A stretch of DNA of 64,000 nucleotides from Mycolicibacterium elephantis DSM 44368. Its GTDB lineage: Bacteria > Actinomycetota > Actinomycetes > Mycobacteriales > Mycobacteriaceae. The DNA is taken from contig NZ_ATDN01000008.1 in NCBI RefSeq assembly GCF_004014805.1, positions 78,208 through 142,207 of the forward strand, given 5' to 3'. The position numbers and the translations under genes are program-made. Under the pieces are notes generated by a model. That model saw only the letters and a list, made by a program, of their open reading frames with translations. It did not search any database and was not told the DNA's origin. Below, piece by piece: positions 21,638 to 30,635 of this stretch. Each line of letters begins with the position of its first letter. Position 1 is the first letter of the stretch.

Positions 21638-21986
21638 CGGCTGACCGTATCAGTCCGGGCACGAGCACAAATTGAGAACTTCCCATTCCGGTTCGTTGTC
21701 CGGGCCACAGTCGAAGTCTGCCATTGCGCATGCGCCGGCCACCGCAGGCGCGATACGAGGCCGTGGCACGTCGGCTGTGACCGTACGGCGTCGAAGGTCG
21801 ACTCCCCCAGCACACTTCGCGCCGTTCGTCGCCGGCGGCCGGGAGGCGCGAACACCCGGACACGGCGGGGCGGGGCCGTTTCACGCGAACCAGCGGCGGG
21901 TGCCGCGATCGGGTATGAGGGCCGGTCGGCGGCCATCACCCGGGCGTACCGGGTGCTGCGGCTTTGCTGATGCCGTGGGGGGGTTG
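21638..21986. other. Intergenic region between sulfotransferase and MFS gene
   Basis: About 350 bp with no convincing coding sequence, tRNA or terminator. Confidence 0.4.
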
Positions 21987-22946
21987 CTACGCCCACGTGC
22001 CGCGGCGACGGTGCGCCAGCGCAACGATTTCGTGGCGCAGTTTCAACAGGGACGGGCGGATGACCCTGTTGATCTTGTACAGGCGCTGGTAAGTCTCGAA
22101 CGCCGCCCGAAAACCCTGTTCGCTGGTCCGGTACGCGTCGAAAACGCGATCCAGTGCGGCCTGGTCGACGGGCTCGTCGCGCGTGGCCGCCTGCATCGAT
22201 CCGTGCGTGACGGAAAACCAGTCCGTGCCGAAGGGCTCGGGTACCGGCCCGGTGCGGGACTGACGGTGCAGGTCCGGGGTGAGGAAGTCGTCGACCGCGC
22301 CCTCGTCGCGGGTGTTGAGATCGATCCCGAGCGTCACCGAGATCCGCTTCACCTCTCGGCGCCAGTCCTCGAGGAGTTTGGCGTAGTCGACGAACACGCG
22401 CGGCAAGTCCCGGGTGACTCGCTCGGACAACAACGAGTACTTCAGCCACACCGGGCTACCGAGTTCCGGCGGGATGTGAAAGGCCGCCGCGGCCGACGGG
22501 ATGGACTCCTGCGGAGGCCGCACGGCGATCACGACCGCGATGTCGAACCCGGACAGGCGCGCCGCCTCGAACCACAAGTCGGACAGCAGCGTCACATGCC
22601 CGTCCTTGACCACCACCGCCGGCGCGGCGGGCAACGTCGAGAGAAACTCCCGGATCTCGGCGATGCAGGCAGCCCGCTCCGCAGCGTCGAACGCCCCGTC
22701 CTGCTGCAGGCGCAGGGACGGGTCGAACGCAGTGCTGTTGTGGCGGCGCACGATCTTGTTGTTGAGGTGAATGGACTCGCGCGGCTCCCAATAGCCGCGC
22801 TGATTGTTCCGATCGGCGCCGGCCATCTTGGCCGGAAGCGCGGCGCCGCACAGCGAGAGCACCCGGGTCAGCGCAGAGGTTCCAGACCGGGGCGCCCCCA
22901 TCACGAACAGCAGGACCGGGCGGCCGCTCTTCTCCACGCCGGTCAC
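21987..22946 (-). CDS. Sulfotransferase family protein (copy 1)
   Basis: The N-terminal 5'-phosphosulfate-binding loop is GAPRSGTSALTRVLSLCG, the form seen in PAPS-dependent sulfotransferases of the Sulfotransfer_1/3 group. Downstream are the RGYWEPRE block and a C-terminal HRRRGTWA shared with the next gene. The frame is open back to 23114, but the extra N-terminus is unlike the family. GTG at 22946 gives 319 aa, almost the length of the 321-aa paralogue, so I prefer it. The expected reaction is transfer of sulfate from PAPS to a hydroxyl, here perhaps a sugar or a peptide Thr. One caution: many mycobacterial homologues with this loop are uncharacterised, and sulfation has not been shown for them. 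Confidence 0.88.
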   Translation of the reverse strand: MTGVEKSGRPVLLFVMGAPRSGTSALTRVLSLCGAALPAKMAGADRNNQRGYWEPRESIHLNNKIVRRHNSTAFDPSLRLQQDGAFDAAERAACIAEIREFLSTLPAAPAVVVKDGHVTLLSDLWFEAARLSGFDIAVVIAVRPPQESIPSAAAAFHIPPELGSPVWLKYSLLSERVTRDLPRVFVDYAKLLEDWRREVKRISVTLGIDLNTRDEGAVDDFLTPDLHRQSRTGPVPEPFGTDWFSVTHGSMQAATRDEPVDQAALDRVFDAYRTSEQGFRAAFETYQRLYKINRVIRPSLLKLRHEIVALAHRRRGTWA

Positions 22947-23325
22947 GAAGACGACCCCGAGTTCGATGCCGTCGACGGCAGCGCAGGAGCGCGGCGCCCC
23001 ACCATATGGGCCTCCAACGTCTTTCGGCTCTGACTCATAGCGGCAGAATAGACGCAGGCCCGCGAAATTGTCGTGAATCGCCGGGCAAGTGGCCGGTTGC
23101 ACTCGACGGGACACGACCGTCGCCCACCAGCGCGGCTGCTCGTCGGCATTACCCTCCCCGCGCCGCCCGGCTGTCCATCCAGCCGAGTTCAGCTATTCAA
23201 AGTTGGTTTCGGACAACGCGTTTCGATTCGGCTGGCATGGTCGGCGCCGTCAGGACCGCTGACGCCGCTCGACCCACCGAATGCTCGTCTTTCCCGAGTG
23301 GTGTTGACCGACAGGTGATTCCGCC
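22947..23325. other. Region between the two sulfotransferase genes
   Basis: About 380 bp. The upstream gene's frame could extend into it as far as 23114, but that extension shows no family similarity. The rest has no recognisable feature. Confidence 0.4.
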
Positions 23326-24291
23326 TTATGCCCATGTGCCGCGGCGGCGGTTGGCGAGCGCGCGGACCTCGTAGATCATCTTCATGACGGACGGCCGGAA
23401 GTAACGGTTGGCCTTTTCGATGCGTTGGTATCCATCGAACACCGCTCTGAAGTCGCGTTCGTTGACCCGGTACTCGTCGAAGACGCGATCGAGCACGGCC
23501 TCGTCCCAGGATTCGTCACGCGCGGCGCGCTGCAGCGTTTCGTAGGTTGTCGAAATCCAGTCCGCGCCGAACAGGTCGGTCACCTGGTTGTTGTGGCGCT
23601 CGTGACGCAGGCCGGGTCTGAGGAACTCCTCGATGGCGCTTTCATCACGGGTACCCAGGTCGATCCCGAGCGCCGACGAAACCCGCTTCATCTCCCGCCG
23701 CCAGTCCTCGAGAAGGTTGACGTACTCGACGAACACGCGCGGCACGCCGCGGGTCCCCGCTTCGGTCAGCAAATTGACCTTCAGCCACAACGCGCTCGAG
23801 AGCTCCGGCGGGACCACACTGCGCTGCGCAACCGAGGCGGCGACCTCCTGAGGGTGACGGAGCGCATTCACGGCCGCCACATCGAAACCGGCAAGCCGCG
23901 CCGCCTCGAACCACATGCCGGTCATCAGCGAGATCCGCGGGTCCTTGATGATGACGAACGGCGCGTTCGGCAGCGTCGCGATGAACTCCCGGATCTCCTC
24001 GACGCAGGCGGCCTGCTCGGCGGCGTCCAGCGCACCTGCTTCCTGCAACCGCAGCGTCGGATCGAACCCGCTGCTGCCGAAGCGGCGCAGGATTTTCTCG
24101 TTGAGGACGTTGGCTGCTCGCGGCTCCCAATGACCGAGCGGATTGTCGGGCATGGCACCGACGAGTGCCGTCGGCAGGGCACCGCCACACAGGGAGAGCA
24201 CCCGCGCGAGTGCCGAGGTTCCAGATCGGGCCACACCCAGCACGAACACGATCGTCGGGCGCGCGTCGCCGCCTTGCGCGCCAAAAGTCAC
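23326..24291 (-). CDS. Sulfotransferase family protein (copy 2)
   Basis: A 321-aa paralogue of the gene downstream. It has the phosphosulfate-binding loop GVARSGTSALARVLSLCG at residues 19-36, a central VIIKDPRISLM strand that corresponds to the 3'-phosphate-binding region, an LLEDWRREMKRVSSALGI helix and the C-terminal RRRGTWA. The clear PSB loop and KDPR motif make it the better preserved of the two copies: in copy 1 the equivalent segment is VVVKDGHVTLL, which lacks the Arg. The two could act on different hydroxyls, or copy 1 could be weakened. It is divergent from the GAP gene. Sulfated GPLs are known from M. fortuitum-group species, which gives precedent but not proof. Confidence 0.9.
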   Translation of the reverse strand: MTFGAQGGDARPTIVFVLGVARSGTSALARVLSLCGGALPTALVGAMPDNPLGHWEPRAANVLNEKILRRFGSSGFDPTLRLQEAGALDAAEQAACVEEIREFIATLPNAPFVIIKDPRISLMTGMWFEAARLAGFDVAAVNALRHPQEVAASVAQRSVVPPELSSALWLKVNLLTEAGTRGVPRVFVEYVNLLEDWRREMKRVSSALGIDLGTRDESAIEEFLRPGLRHERHNNQVTDLFGADWISTTYETLQRAARDESWDEAVLDRVFDEYRVNERDFRAVFDGYQRIEKANRYFRPSVMKMIYEVRALANRRRGTWA

Positions 24292-24459
24292 GCGCGCCTC
24301 CCCGCCCCGAATACGGCGAGCAGCACGCGAGCGTCGTGCTCTTTCACGAGTCCTCCACGATCAGGGATCAGGCCGGCCTGGTACAGACGAGGCATCAGAA
24401 GCGACCGTCTCCAGGTTGTCGGTTGCTGCCGCGACATTGAACCATGAAGTTCTTGGCGT

Positions 24460-25296
24460 ATGCGACTTCGAGTCCTTGATCGGTCGGTAGTGTTCCGGGC
24501 CGTGTGGAGTCCCCTGTTGGCACTGGCCTTCATGTTCGCCGTCAACCCGGTGCTTCTTGCCGTGATCGTGCTGATGATCTCGCGGCCGCGCCCGGTGCAG
24601 AACCTGCTGGCCTACTGGCTGGGCAGCCTGATCGTGAACTTTCTCGGCCTGCTGGTCCCGCTGCTGGTGCTGCACCTGACCCCCACGTTGTCGACGTTCT
24701 CCGAGGACATGGCGGCCCCGGGTCAAAGCTCTGCCGGGCGGTTCATTCAACTCGGCATGGGTGTGCTCATGCTCGCGTTCGCCGGTTTTCTGGTGGTGCG
24801 CTCGGTGCGTGAGCGCGCACGCGTACCGGCGCCGGCCGGTGACGTTCCGGTGCTGGTGCCGGACCGGGCGACCGAGGAGCCGATCTCCGCCGCGTCGCCG
24901 TTCGGCAATCCGGACCACGGGGCGGCTGAGGGTGGCTCGATATTCCGGCGGCTGCAACGCCGCCTCCAGAACGCGTGGGAAAGCGGCGCGTTGTGGGTCG
25001 CGTTCGTGTTCGGCCTCGGCGGCCTCCCGCCGCCCATGCTGGTCTTCATCGTGGTCACCTCGATCGTGTCCTCGGGAGCCGCGGTCGCCACGCAGTTCAT
25101 CGCGGTCGTCGTCTTCGTGATCGCAATGTTCGCGGTCGTCGAATTGACCCTCGTCAGTTACCTGGTCGCACCGGCGAGAACCCTTGCGGTGCTGCGCCCG
25201 CTGCACGACTGGGCGCTGGCGCACCGGCGGCAGGTGCTGATCACGATCTTCGCCGTGGTCGGGTTGATCTCGGTGGTCAACGGCATCCTGGGGTGA
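24460..25296 (+). CDS. GAP/Sap-family membrane protein
   Basis: A 278-aa protein with about six hydrophobic helices in two groups of three, split by a hydrophilic loop (about residues 120-170). The N-terminal WSPLLALAFMFAVNPVLLAVIVLMISRP segment and the overall plan match the GAP/Sap (PF11139) family. Gap is needed for GPL surface localisation, and Sap proteins are tied to sulfolipid-1 export. ATG at 24460 is used here; GTG at 24490 is a possible start closer to the conserved WSPL. Its presence beside sulfotransferases and the NRPS supports a surface-exposed lipid product. It converges with the methyltransferase gene, 21 bp apart. Confidence 0.9.
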   Translation: MRLRVLDRSVVFRAVWSPLLALAFMFAVNPVLLAVIVLMISRPRPVQNLLAYWLGSLIVNFLGLLVPLLVLHLTPTLSTFSEDMAAPGQSSAGRFIQLGMGVLMLAFAGFLVVRSVRERARVPAPAGDVPVLVPDRATEEPISAASPFGNPDHGAAEGGSIFRRLQRRLQNAWESGALWVAFVFGLGGLPPPMLVFIVVTSIVSSGAAVATQFIAVVVFVIAMFAVVELTLVSYLVAPARTLAVLRPLHDWALAHRRQVLITIFAVVGLISVVNGILG

Positions 25297-25317
25297 CACC
25301 GCGGCCTGCGGGTGGGG

Positions 25318-26091
25318 TCACCGTGCGCGGCTCGCGACGGCCACCGTCGGGCCGAAGCCTCGCCGAGACCGGAACTCGACGGTGATCGCCGGGTCGGCGT
25401 GCTGGGCGAGCGCGCGCAGGGCCGACGGACTGTAGGCACGTAGCGAGCTGATGAAGCCGTCGTGCTGCAGCGGCGACAGCTTGGTGAGCGGCAGCACCAC
25501 CGCCAACAGCATCAGGTGCAGAGGCGCCGGGGGCCTCGGCAGGTCGACGATCAACAGCTTCTTGGCCGCCCGGGTCCCTGACGCGAAGACTCGGGCAGCG
25601 GCTTCGGGCGGCAGGTGGTGTAGCGACAGGGCGAACACCGCGAGGTCGTAGTGGCCCTCCGGGGCGTCGATCGCGGTGGCGTCCATCTCGCGCACCGTGG
25701 CGCGGGGGTGGCTGCCGAGCTCACTGGCGGCGGCACCGGCCACGAACGTCGGGTCGATGTCGGTGACCGTGACCTCAGCAGTGGGGTGCTTGTCCAGCAG
25801 CGTGCTCGACAACCCGCCGAGCCCCGCTCCGAGCTCGAGGATCTTCGGGCAAGGCACGTCGGCCACCTCATCGAGCACCATCCGGGCGCACTTGTGGTGA
25901 ATACCGATCCAGCGTCGCCTGCCGGCCCGGTCGAGTGCGGCCATGACCTTGCGCTTGAGGTGGTCGACGTCGTCACGGTCCAGGTACTCCAGCCGGTCGG
26001 TCTGCAGACGCCGATCCAGCCAGGAGGCATCCGGCCCACCCCGGGGCATGCTCGCAATGTCGCGGGTGCCGCTATCCATGTCGACCATCAT
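25318..26091 (-). CDS. Class I SAM-dependent methyltransferase
   Basis: A 257-aa protein with a Rossmann SAM fold: motif I ILELGAGLGGLS (about residue 85), an acidic end to strand 2 (VTVTDIDP), and motif IV region YDLAVFALSLHHLP. A C-terminal segment with LLLAVVLPLTKLSP is unusually hydrophobic, hinting at membrane association or a lipid-like substrate. It is upstream-adjacent (81 bp) to another methyltransferase on the same strand. The methyl acceptor is not determinable. In context it may be an O-methyltransferase of the sugar or the acyl chain, comparable in role to Fmt or the Rmt enzymes of GPL loci. Confidence 0.88.
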   Translation of the reverse strand: MMVDMDSGTRDIASMPRGGPDASWLDRRLQTDRLEYLDRDDVDHLKRKVMAALDRAGRRRWIGIHHKCARMVLDEVADVPCPKILELGAGLGGLSSTLLDKHPTAEVTVTDIDPTFVAGAAASELGSHPRATVREMDATAIDAPEGHYDLAVFALSLHHLPPEAAARVFASGTRAAKKLLIVDLPRPPAPLHLMLLAVVLPLTKLSPLQHDGFISSLRAYSPSALRALAQHADPAITVEFRSRRGFGPTVAVASRAR

Positions 26092-26172
26092 GGATCACGG
26101 CGGCGAACGCCCACGTACCGGTGCGGGAGTGCCACCGTGGGGACGCCGACTCAGTCAGGCCCCCTGTGGACT

Positions 26173-26955
26173 TCATCGAGGGAGGTCGCGTCGTCGCGAG
26201 TTGTTCCTGACCGTGACGCGCCCCGCAGAAGCATCGCGTGCGAACGCTCGGGTACGCCGGATCACGACGACGTGGCCGTCCTTGAAATGTGCCGGGCTGG
26301 TGGCGAACTCGTAGTGGCCGTACAGGACATCGGCGACCGCCCTGACCAGACCGACGAACGTGAAGCCGTTGTAGAGAGTCCAGAAGTCGCAGTAGACGTC
26401 TTCGACGACGTATGCGCCGTCGGCCGTCAACGCAGTGTCGAACAGGCACCGGAACGATTCCGTCATGTGGTGGCACGCTTGACTTCCCACATCGACGATG
26501 ACGTCGAAGGGCCCGAATTCGTACGCCACGTCGCTCAACAACGCGCGGGCCTGACCATCAGCGAGCCGGACCCGAACGCCGTCTGGATTCGCGATCTTCA
26601 CGAACTTCGAGTCGACGTCGACGCCGACGACGAGGGAGTCGGGGTGAAGAAATTCCCGCCACTTCTCCAGTGAGTCTCCGTAGAAGCCACCGATCTCCAA
26701 CAGCCGGACCGGCCGCGTTCGATCGACGACAGATTCGTAGATTCTCCAGTGGTCCGGCAGCTGGTGGACGCGGGGGGTGCGGTCGACCACCTCGGTGATC
26801 TCGGTGTGTAGTTCGGTGTCCACCGCCGACCATGTGGTCGTTGACGCGAGGTCGGCGCCCAGGTTCCGCAGCATCTGGGTTCGGCCCCGATAGCGGCTGC
26901 GCCGAGCGATCGGGGAGAACTTCACCACGACGTTGAGGAAGGGCGGCCCGGTCAC
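26173..26955 (-). CDS. Class I SAM-dependent methyltransferase (MycE-like sugar O-methyltransferase type)
   Basis: A 260-aa protein with motif LLEIGGFYGDSLEKW, followed by VVGVDVDSKF and then DVIVDVGSQACHHMTESF and YVVEDVYCDFW. This series (E-I-G, a D-V-D strand end, and a metal-type D...ED pattern) resembles the MycE/TylF group of metal-dependent sugar O-methyltransferases in macrolide and GPL pathways. GTG start at 26955. The neighbouring methyltransferase lies 81 bp downstream on the same strand. Probable role: O-methylation of a 6-deoxy sugar on the product. The exact position is unknown. Confidence 0.85.
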   Translation of the reverse strand: MTGPPFLNVVVKFSPIARRSRYRGRTQMLRNLGADLASTTTWSAVDTELHTEITEVVDRTPRVHQLPDHWRIYESVVDRTRPVRLLEIGGFYGDSLEKWREFLHPDSLVVGVDVDSKFVKIANPDGVRVRLADGQARALLSDVAYEFGPFDVIVDVGSQACHHMTESFRCLFDTALTADGAYVVEDVYCDFWTLYNGFTFVGLVRAVADVLYGHYEFATSPAHFKDGHVVVIRRTRAFARDASAGRVTVRNNSRRRDLPR

Positions 26956-27169
26956 CGGATCGATCGACTCCGTATGGCGGGTTGCGTTACGGGCTTACGA
27001 GTCAGCGTCACTGCATTGGATGGCAAGCTGGCAACACCTTTTCGGACGAGTGCGGCGACGGTTCCGGGCGACGTGGAGTCGGCGAAGACGATGTTCGCAC
27101 ATCGACGCAACTACCGTCGATGTATGCCGCAACCGGTCGGCCGTTCGGCTGACCAAGCCGACTCACTGT

Positions 27170-28303
27170 TCAACGCACGCGGCGCAGAAATCCGTCGGGC
27201 GCCACCGTGATCTGCAGCTTCTGCGGAATCTCGCGCTCGATCTCGAACTCGGGATGCGATTTCAGGAATTCCCAAACCGCGGTCTTCGGGTTGTCGCCCG
27301 GGCCCCATGGCCGGTCGGGGAACATGTCGGCGGGCATGTCCTCGACCAGGGTGTCGAATACCACGCAATAGCTGTCCGGTGTCACCAGCGGGGCGTATGC
27401 CGACAGTTCCGCCATCACGTGATCGTGCGTGTGATTGCTGTCGAGGCAGACGAGCGTGGCGCCGTGCCCGCGCGCCAAATCATGAACGCGTTGAACGGTT
27501 TCCGGCTCGATGCTCGACCCTTCGACCATCGTGATGTAACGCGACAGCGGATGGTTCTCTATCGCCGCGCGGTTGTGGGACCGAATCTCGATATCCACGC
27601 CGATGACCTTGCGACGCGGAGCGCGAGCATCGAGGGCCGTGTCGCCGCTGATCGCCTCACACAGGTCGAGCAGCGCCAGCATCGACGCGCTCAGAATCAG
27701 CGAGCCCCCGTGTGCGATTCCCGTCTCGACGATCACATCGGGCTTGACTTTCCAAATCAACTCCTGCAAGCACACGATGTCCTGCGGATATTGGATGATG
27801 GGTCGCCCGAGCCACTCGAAGTTGTACGAGTACCGGTTGGTGAGGCTTCGCGCGAGCCATTGTGACGTCAGATCAGCGAGTTCGGAATCGTTGGCGAGCG
27901 CTTTCACGTTCTCGGCCACTCTCTGCCGATGGTCGGTCAGCCCTGAGAACCATTCGGCTGCGCTCCAGCTGGTCGCCGGCACTCCGGGCAGCACGTCCAA
28001 CTCGGTGGGATACGCCGAGGGGTAAAGCAGCCTGACCGGCGCGACGTCCAACGCCTTCGCCAGGACGGCCAACTCTGCCGTACTCACGTGAGCGCGTTGG
28101 TGGTTCTCCAACTCCGCGATCGTCGGGTGCGGGATGCGGTATCCGAGCGCATCCGTTCGATCCGACAACCATTGCTGCGAGCGAGAGCCCCGTAGGCGCC
28201 TGATTTCGTCACCGACCCGCGCCGTCTGCTCGGCGGACCAGTCTGCCGCCGCACGGTCACAGTGGTCGGCGGACGCGCGACTGTCGGAAGTATGGGCAGA
28301 CAC
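27170..28303 (-). CDS. XRE-type helix-turn-helix fused to CmcI/rhamnosyl O-methyltransferase-family domain
   Basis: A 377-aa protein in one uninterrupted frame. Residues about 25-95 form a Cro/C1-type HTH: IRRLRGSRSQQWLSDRT, then HPTIAELENHQR as the recognition-helix region, then VSTAELAVLAKALDV. Residues about 150-377 are a PF04989-type domain, with VIVETGIAHGGSLI as SAM-binding motif I, GVDIEIRSHN, MVEGSSIEP, LVCLDSNHTHDHVMAEL and SYCVVFDTLVEDMP. That family includes CmcI and the mycobacterial rhamnosyl O-methyltransferases (Rv2959c, GPL Rmt3/4). Usual members are about 240-250 aa and lack an HTH. GTG start at 28303 has no strong Shine-Dalgarno, so the transcript may be leaderless. It is the only predicted DNA-binding protein encoded in the accessory locus. 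Confidence 0.88.
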   Translation of the reverse strand: MSAHTSDSRASADHCDRAAADWSAEQTARVGDEIRRLRGSRSQQWLSDRTDALGYRIPHPTIAELENHQRAHVSTAELAVLAKALDVAPVRLLYPSAYPTELDVLPGVPATSWSAAEWFSGLTDHRQRVAENVKALANDSELADLTSQWLARSLTNRYSYNFEWLGRPIIQYPQDIVCLQELIWKVKPDVIVETGIAHGGSLILSASMLALLDLCEAISGDTALDARAPRRKVIGVDIEIRSHNRAAIENHPLSRYITMVEGSSIEPETVQRVHDLARGHGATLVCLDSNHTHDHVMAELSAYAPLVTPDSYCVVFDTLVEDMPADMFPDRPWGPGDNPKTAVWEFLKSHPEFEIEREIPQKLQITVAPDGFLRRVR

Positions 28304-28434
28304 CGACGAGAACTTAACAGAGTCGCGTCACAATTCGGCACGATCGCGAGGTCCGTGGACGACGAAGATGGTGCAGGCCATAAGTTGGACACGTCCCACA
28401 ACCCACCCACGAAGCCCGCGATGGATCACTGACC

Positions 28435-29688
28435 ATGACAACCGCTGCGACGAACACCGACGCACCTCTCACGGAGATCAACCGCTGCGAAGTCTGCGGT
28501 GGCGATCAGTTGGTGCCGGTGCTCGATCTGGGCCGGCATCCGCTTTGCGATGACCTCGTCGAGATCGGTGATCCGCGCCGATGCCGCGAGTACCCGATCC
28601 AGATCGGCTTCTGCTCGACGTGCACCACCGCGCATCAGCGTTATCAGGTGCCCAAGGAAGAACTGTTTCCCGCCGACTACCACTATCGGTCGCGCTTCAC
28701 CGCGGACGTGCTGAACGGAATGCGCAGCCTGGTGAAGTCGTGCGCGGAACGCCTCGGACCGGTGGCCGACAAGCTCGTGCTCGATATCGGTTGCAACGAC
28801 GGCAGCCTGCTCGATTTCTTCCGGGAAGCCGGTGCCGAGACCGCCGGCATTGAACCGACCGGCGCCGGTGCTGACGCGGCCGCGAAGGGCCATTTCGTGG
28901 TCCAGGACTACCTCAGCACGGCGACGGCGACCGCGATCCGCGAGAGTTTCGGCCGACCGGACCTGATCACGTTCACCAACGTGTTCGCCCACATCGAGGA
29001 TCTGTCCGGCGTCCTCTCGGCGCTCGAGGTCCTGCTGGGACCACAAACGTCGATCGTCATCGAGAACCACTATTTGGGCGCCGTCCTCGATCGGCATCAG
29101 TTCGACACCTTTTATCATGAACACCCGAGGACATACTCGTTCAATTCGTTCAATTTCATCGCCAAGTCACTCGGGCTCGATATCGTCCACGTCGAGTTTC
29201 CCGCGCGCTACGGCGGAAACATCAGGGTCATCCTCGGCCACGGCTCTCAGAGCGGGACGGCGACGGCCGCCGAGGTTGTCGCGCGCGAGCAGAACTTCCT
29301 GCGGGATTTCGGCCGCCTGGCCCGTGAGGTCGAGCTGTGGCGCGACCGCAAGGGACACCAGATCAGGCGGCTCGTCGCAGAGCACGGCCCGATCCGGGCC
29401 AAGGCCTTCCCCGGCCGGGCCGCCATCTTGACGAAACTCCTCGGGTTGACCACGAACGAGATCGTCGCGGTCCACGAGAAACCAGGTTCCATCAAGATCG
29501 GGCATTACGTGCCCGGCACGCGAATTCCGATCGTGTCCGACGATGAGCTGTTCGCGCTGGGCCCCCAGGACAAACCTCTGCTGAACCTGGCCTGGCACAT
29601 CTCCACAGAGATCCGCCGTTACCTCTCCGACAACGGTTACCACGGGCCGGTTTTCGACATTCTCTCGGCCGACGACTTCGAGACCTGA
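28435..29688 (+). CDS. NovU/TylC3-type sugar C-methyltransferase
   Basis: A 417-aa protein with the three-part architecture of NDP-keto-sugar C-methyltransferases. The N-terminal zinc-binding domain has CEVCGG near residue 18 and FCSTCTTAHQ near residue 60. The central SAM domain has LDIGCNDGSLLDFF, and the catalytic region NHYLG...FDTFYHEHPRTYS. The C-terminal third has the Methyltransf_14 Rossmann-like fold. Characterised relatives methylate C3 or C5 of TDP-4-keto-6-deoxyhexoses (TylC3, NovU). Here the nucleotide is probably CDP, because rfbF and rfbG are close by. ATG at 28435 lies divergent from the HTH-methyltransferase gene. It is followed by an oxidoreductase 7 bp downstream. Confidence 0.93.
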   Translation: MTTAATNTDAPLTEINRCEVCGGDQLVPVLDLGRHPLCDDLVEIGDPRRCREYPIQIGFCSTCTTAHQRYQVPKEELFPADYHYRSRFTADVLNGMRSLVKSCAERLGPVADKLVLDIGCNDGSLLDFFREAGAETAGIEPTGAGADAAAKGHFVVQDYLSTATATAIRESFGRPDLITFTNVFAHIEDLSGVLSALEVLLGPQTSIVIENHYLGAVLDRHQFDTFYHEHPRTYSFNSFNFIAKSLGLDIVHVEFPARYGGNIRVILGHGSQSGTATAAEVVAREQNFLRDFGRLAREVELWRDRKGHQIRRLVAEHGPIRAKAFPGRAAILTKLLGLTTNEIVAVHEKPGSIKIGHYVPGTRIPIVSDDELFALGPQDKPLLNLAWHISTEIRRYLSDNGYHGPVFDILSADDFET

Positions 29689-29695
29689 GTGAGCG

Positions 29696-30631
29696 GTGTT
29701 CACGGTCCTGGGTTCGGGGTTCGGCCTCTACGGCTATCTGCCGGCTCTGCTCGAGTCCGGTCATGACGTCGCGCTGCCGGTCCGTTATCGGTCGGCGGTC
29801 AGCGGTCGCCCAGAACTTGCCCGGTATGTGCGCGAGGTGGTCTGGTGCAGCGATGTCGACGAAGCCCTCGGCGCATCGAGCGGAGTGGCCGTCGCCCTTC
29901 GCCCACAGGACCAGGCGCTGTGGGTGCCACGCCTCATCCAGATTCGCGGCATCGGTCAGCTGATTCTCGAGAAGCCGATTGCGCCGACGCCCGAATCAGC
30001 GGCGTCACTACTGGCGCAAGTCGAGAATGCAGCGAAGCGCTACCGGGTGGGATATACGTTCCGCTTCACCCCGTGGGCAGCCAGGTTGACATCGGCACTT
30101 GCCGAAAAGACGGAAAGAATTTCCTTCGTCTGGAATTTCATGGCGCACCACTACCGCACCGACGTCGTCAACTGGAAAAGGCTGACCTCGACCGGCGGCG
30201 GCGCTGTTCGATTTTATGGCATTCACGTAATCGCCCTGCTTGCCGAGCTGGGCTATGACGACGTCTCGGCGTCGACGGTCGCGGGGGCCACAGCTGACGA
30301 GATCCAACGCTGGCAGGCGACTTTCACGGGGCCCGACCTGTGCCCGTTCACGCTGTCGATCGACAGTCGAGAAGCTAACGCGTCTTTCTCGATCACCGCA
30401 TACACCGGCCGGGTGGCGGCGCCCCTCGCCAGGCAACCTGACCCGTTTTCCTCCAGCGACTCGGGCACGGTCGAAGGACAGGACGCGCGGGTGGGCGTCC
30501 TCCGGCAGTTGTGCGACTCGTTATCCGCCGGGGACGACGGCCATGCCGAACGTCAGCGGGCCATCGTCGCGCTCTGGAAACTGGTCGAGACGAAATCCCG
30601 ACGCGTCCCCCTGGTTCAGGCCGAAGACTGA
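29696..30631 (+). CDS. Gfo/Idh/MocA-like sugar oxidoreductase
   Basis: A 311-aa protein. The N-terminus FTVLGSGFGLYGYLPAL is a nucleotide-binding Rossmann strand and turn. LILEKPIAPTPESA is the conserved EKP motif of Gfo/Idh/MocA oxidoreductases, and RVGYTFRFTPWA corresponds to the V-G-F-x-x-R-F segment. Length is slightly short for the family (usually about 330-350). GTG start at 29696, 7 bp after the C-methyltransferase stop, indicates coupled expression. Likely role: NAD(P)H-dependent reduction of the keto group left by the dehydratase, before or after C-methylation, giving a stable branched 6-deoxyhexose. The substrate is inferred from context. Confidence 0.82.
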   Translation: MFTVLGSGFGLYGYLPALLESGHDVALPVRYRSAVSGRPELARYVREVVWCSDVDEALGASSGVAVALRPQDQALWVPRLIQIRGIGQLILEKPIAPTPESAASLLAQVENAAKRYRVGYTFRFTPWAARLTSALAEKTERISFVWNFMAHHYRTDVVNWKRLTSTGGGAVRFYGIHVIALLAELGYDDVSASTVAGATADEIQRWQATFTGPDLCPFTLSIDSREANASFSITAYTGRVAAPLARQPDPFSSSDSGTVEGQDARVGVLRQLCDSLSAGDDGHAERQRAIVALWKLVETKSRRVPLVQAED

Positions 30632-30635
30632 AGGC

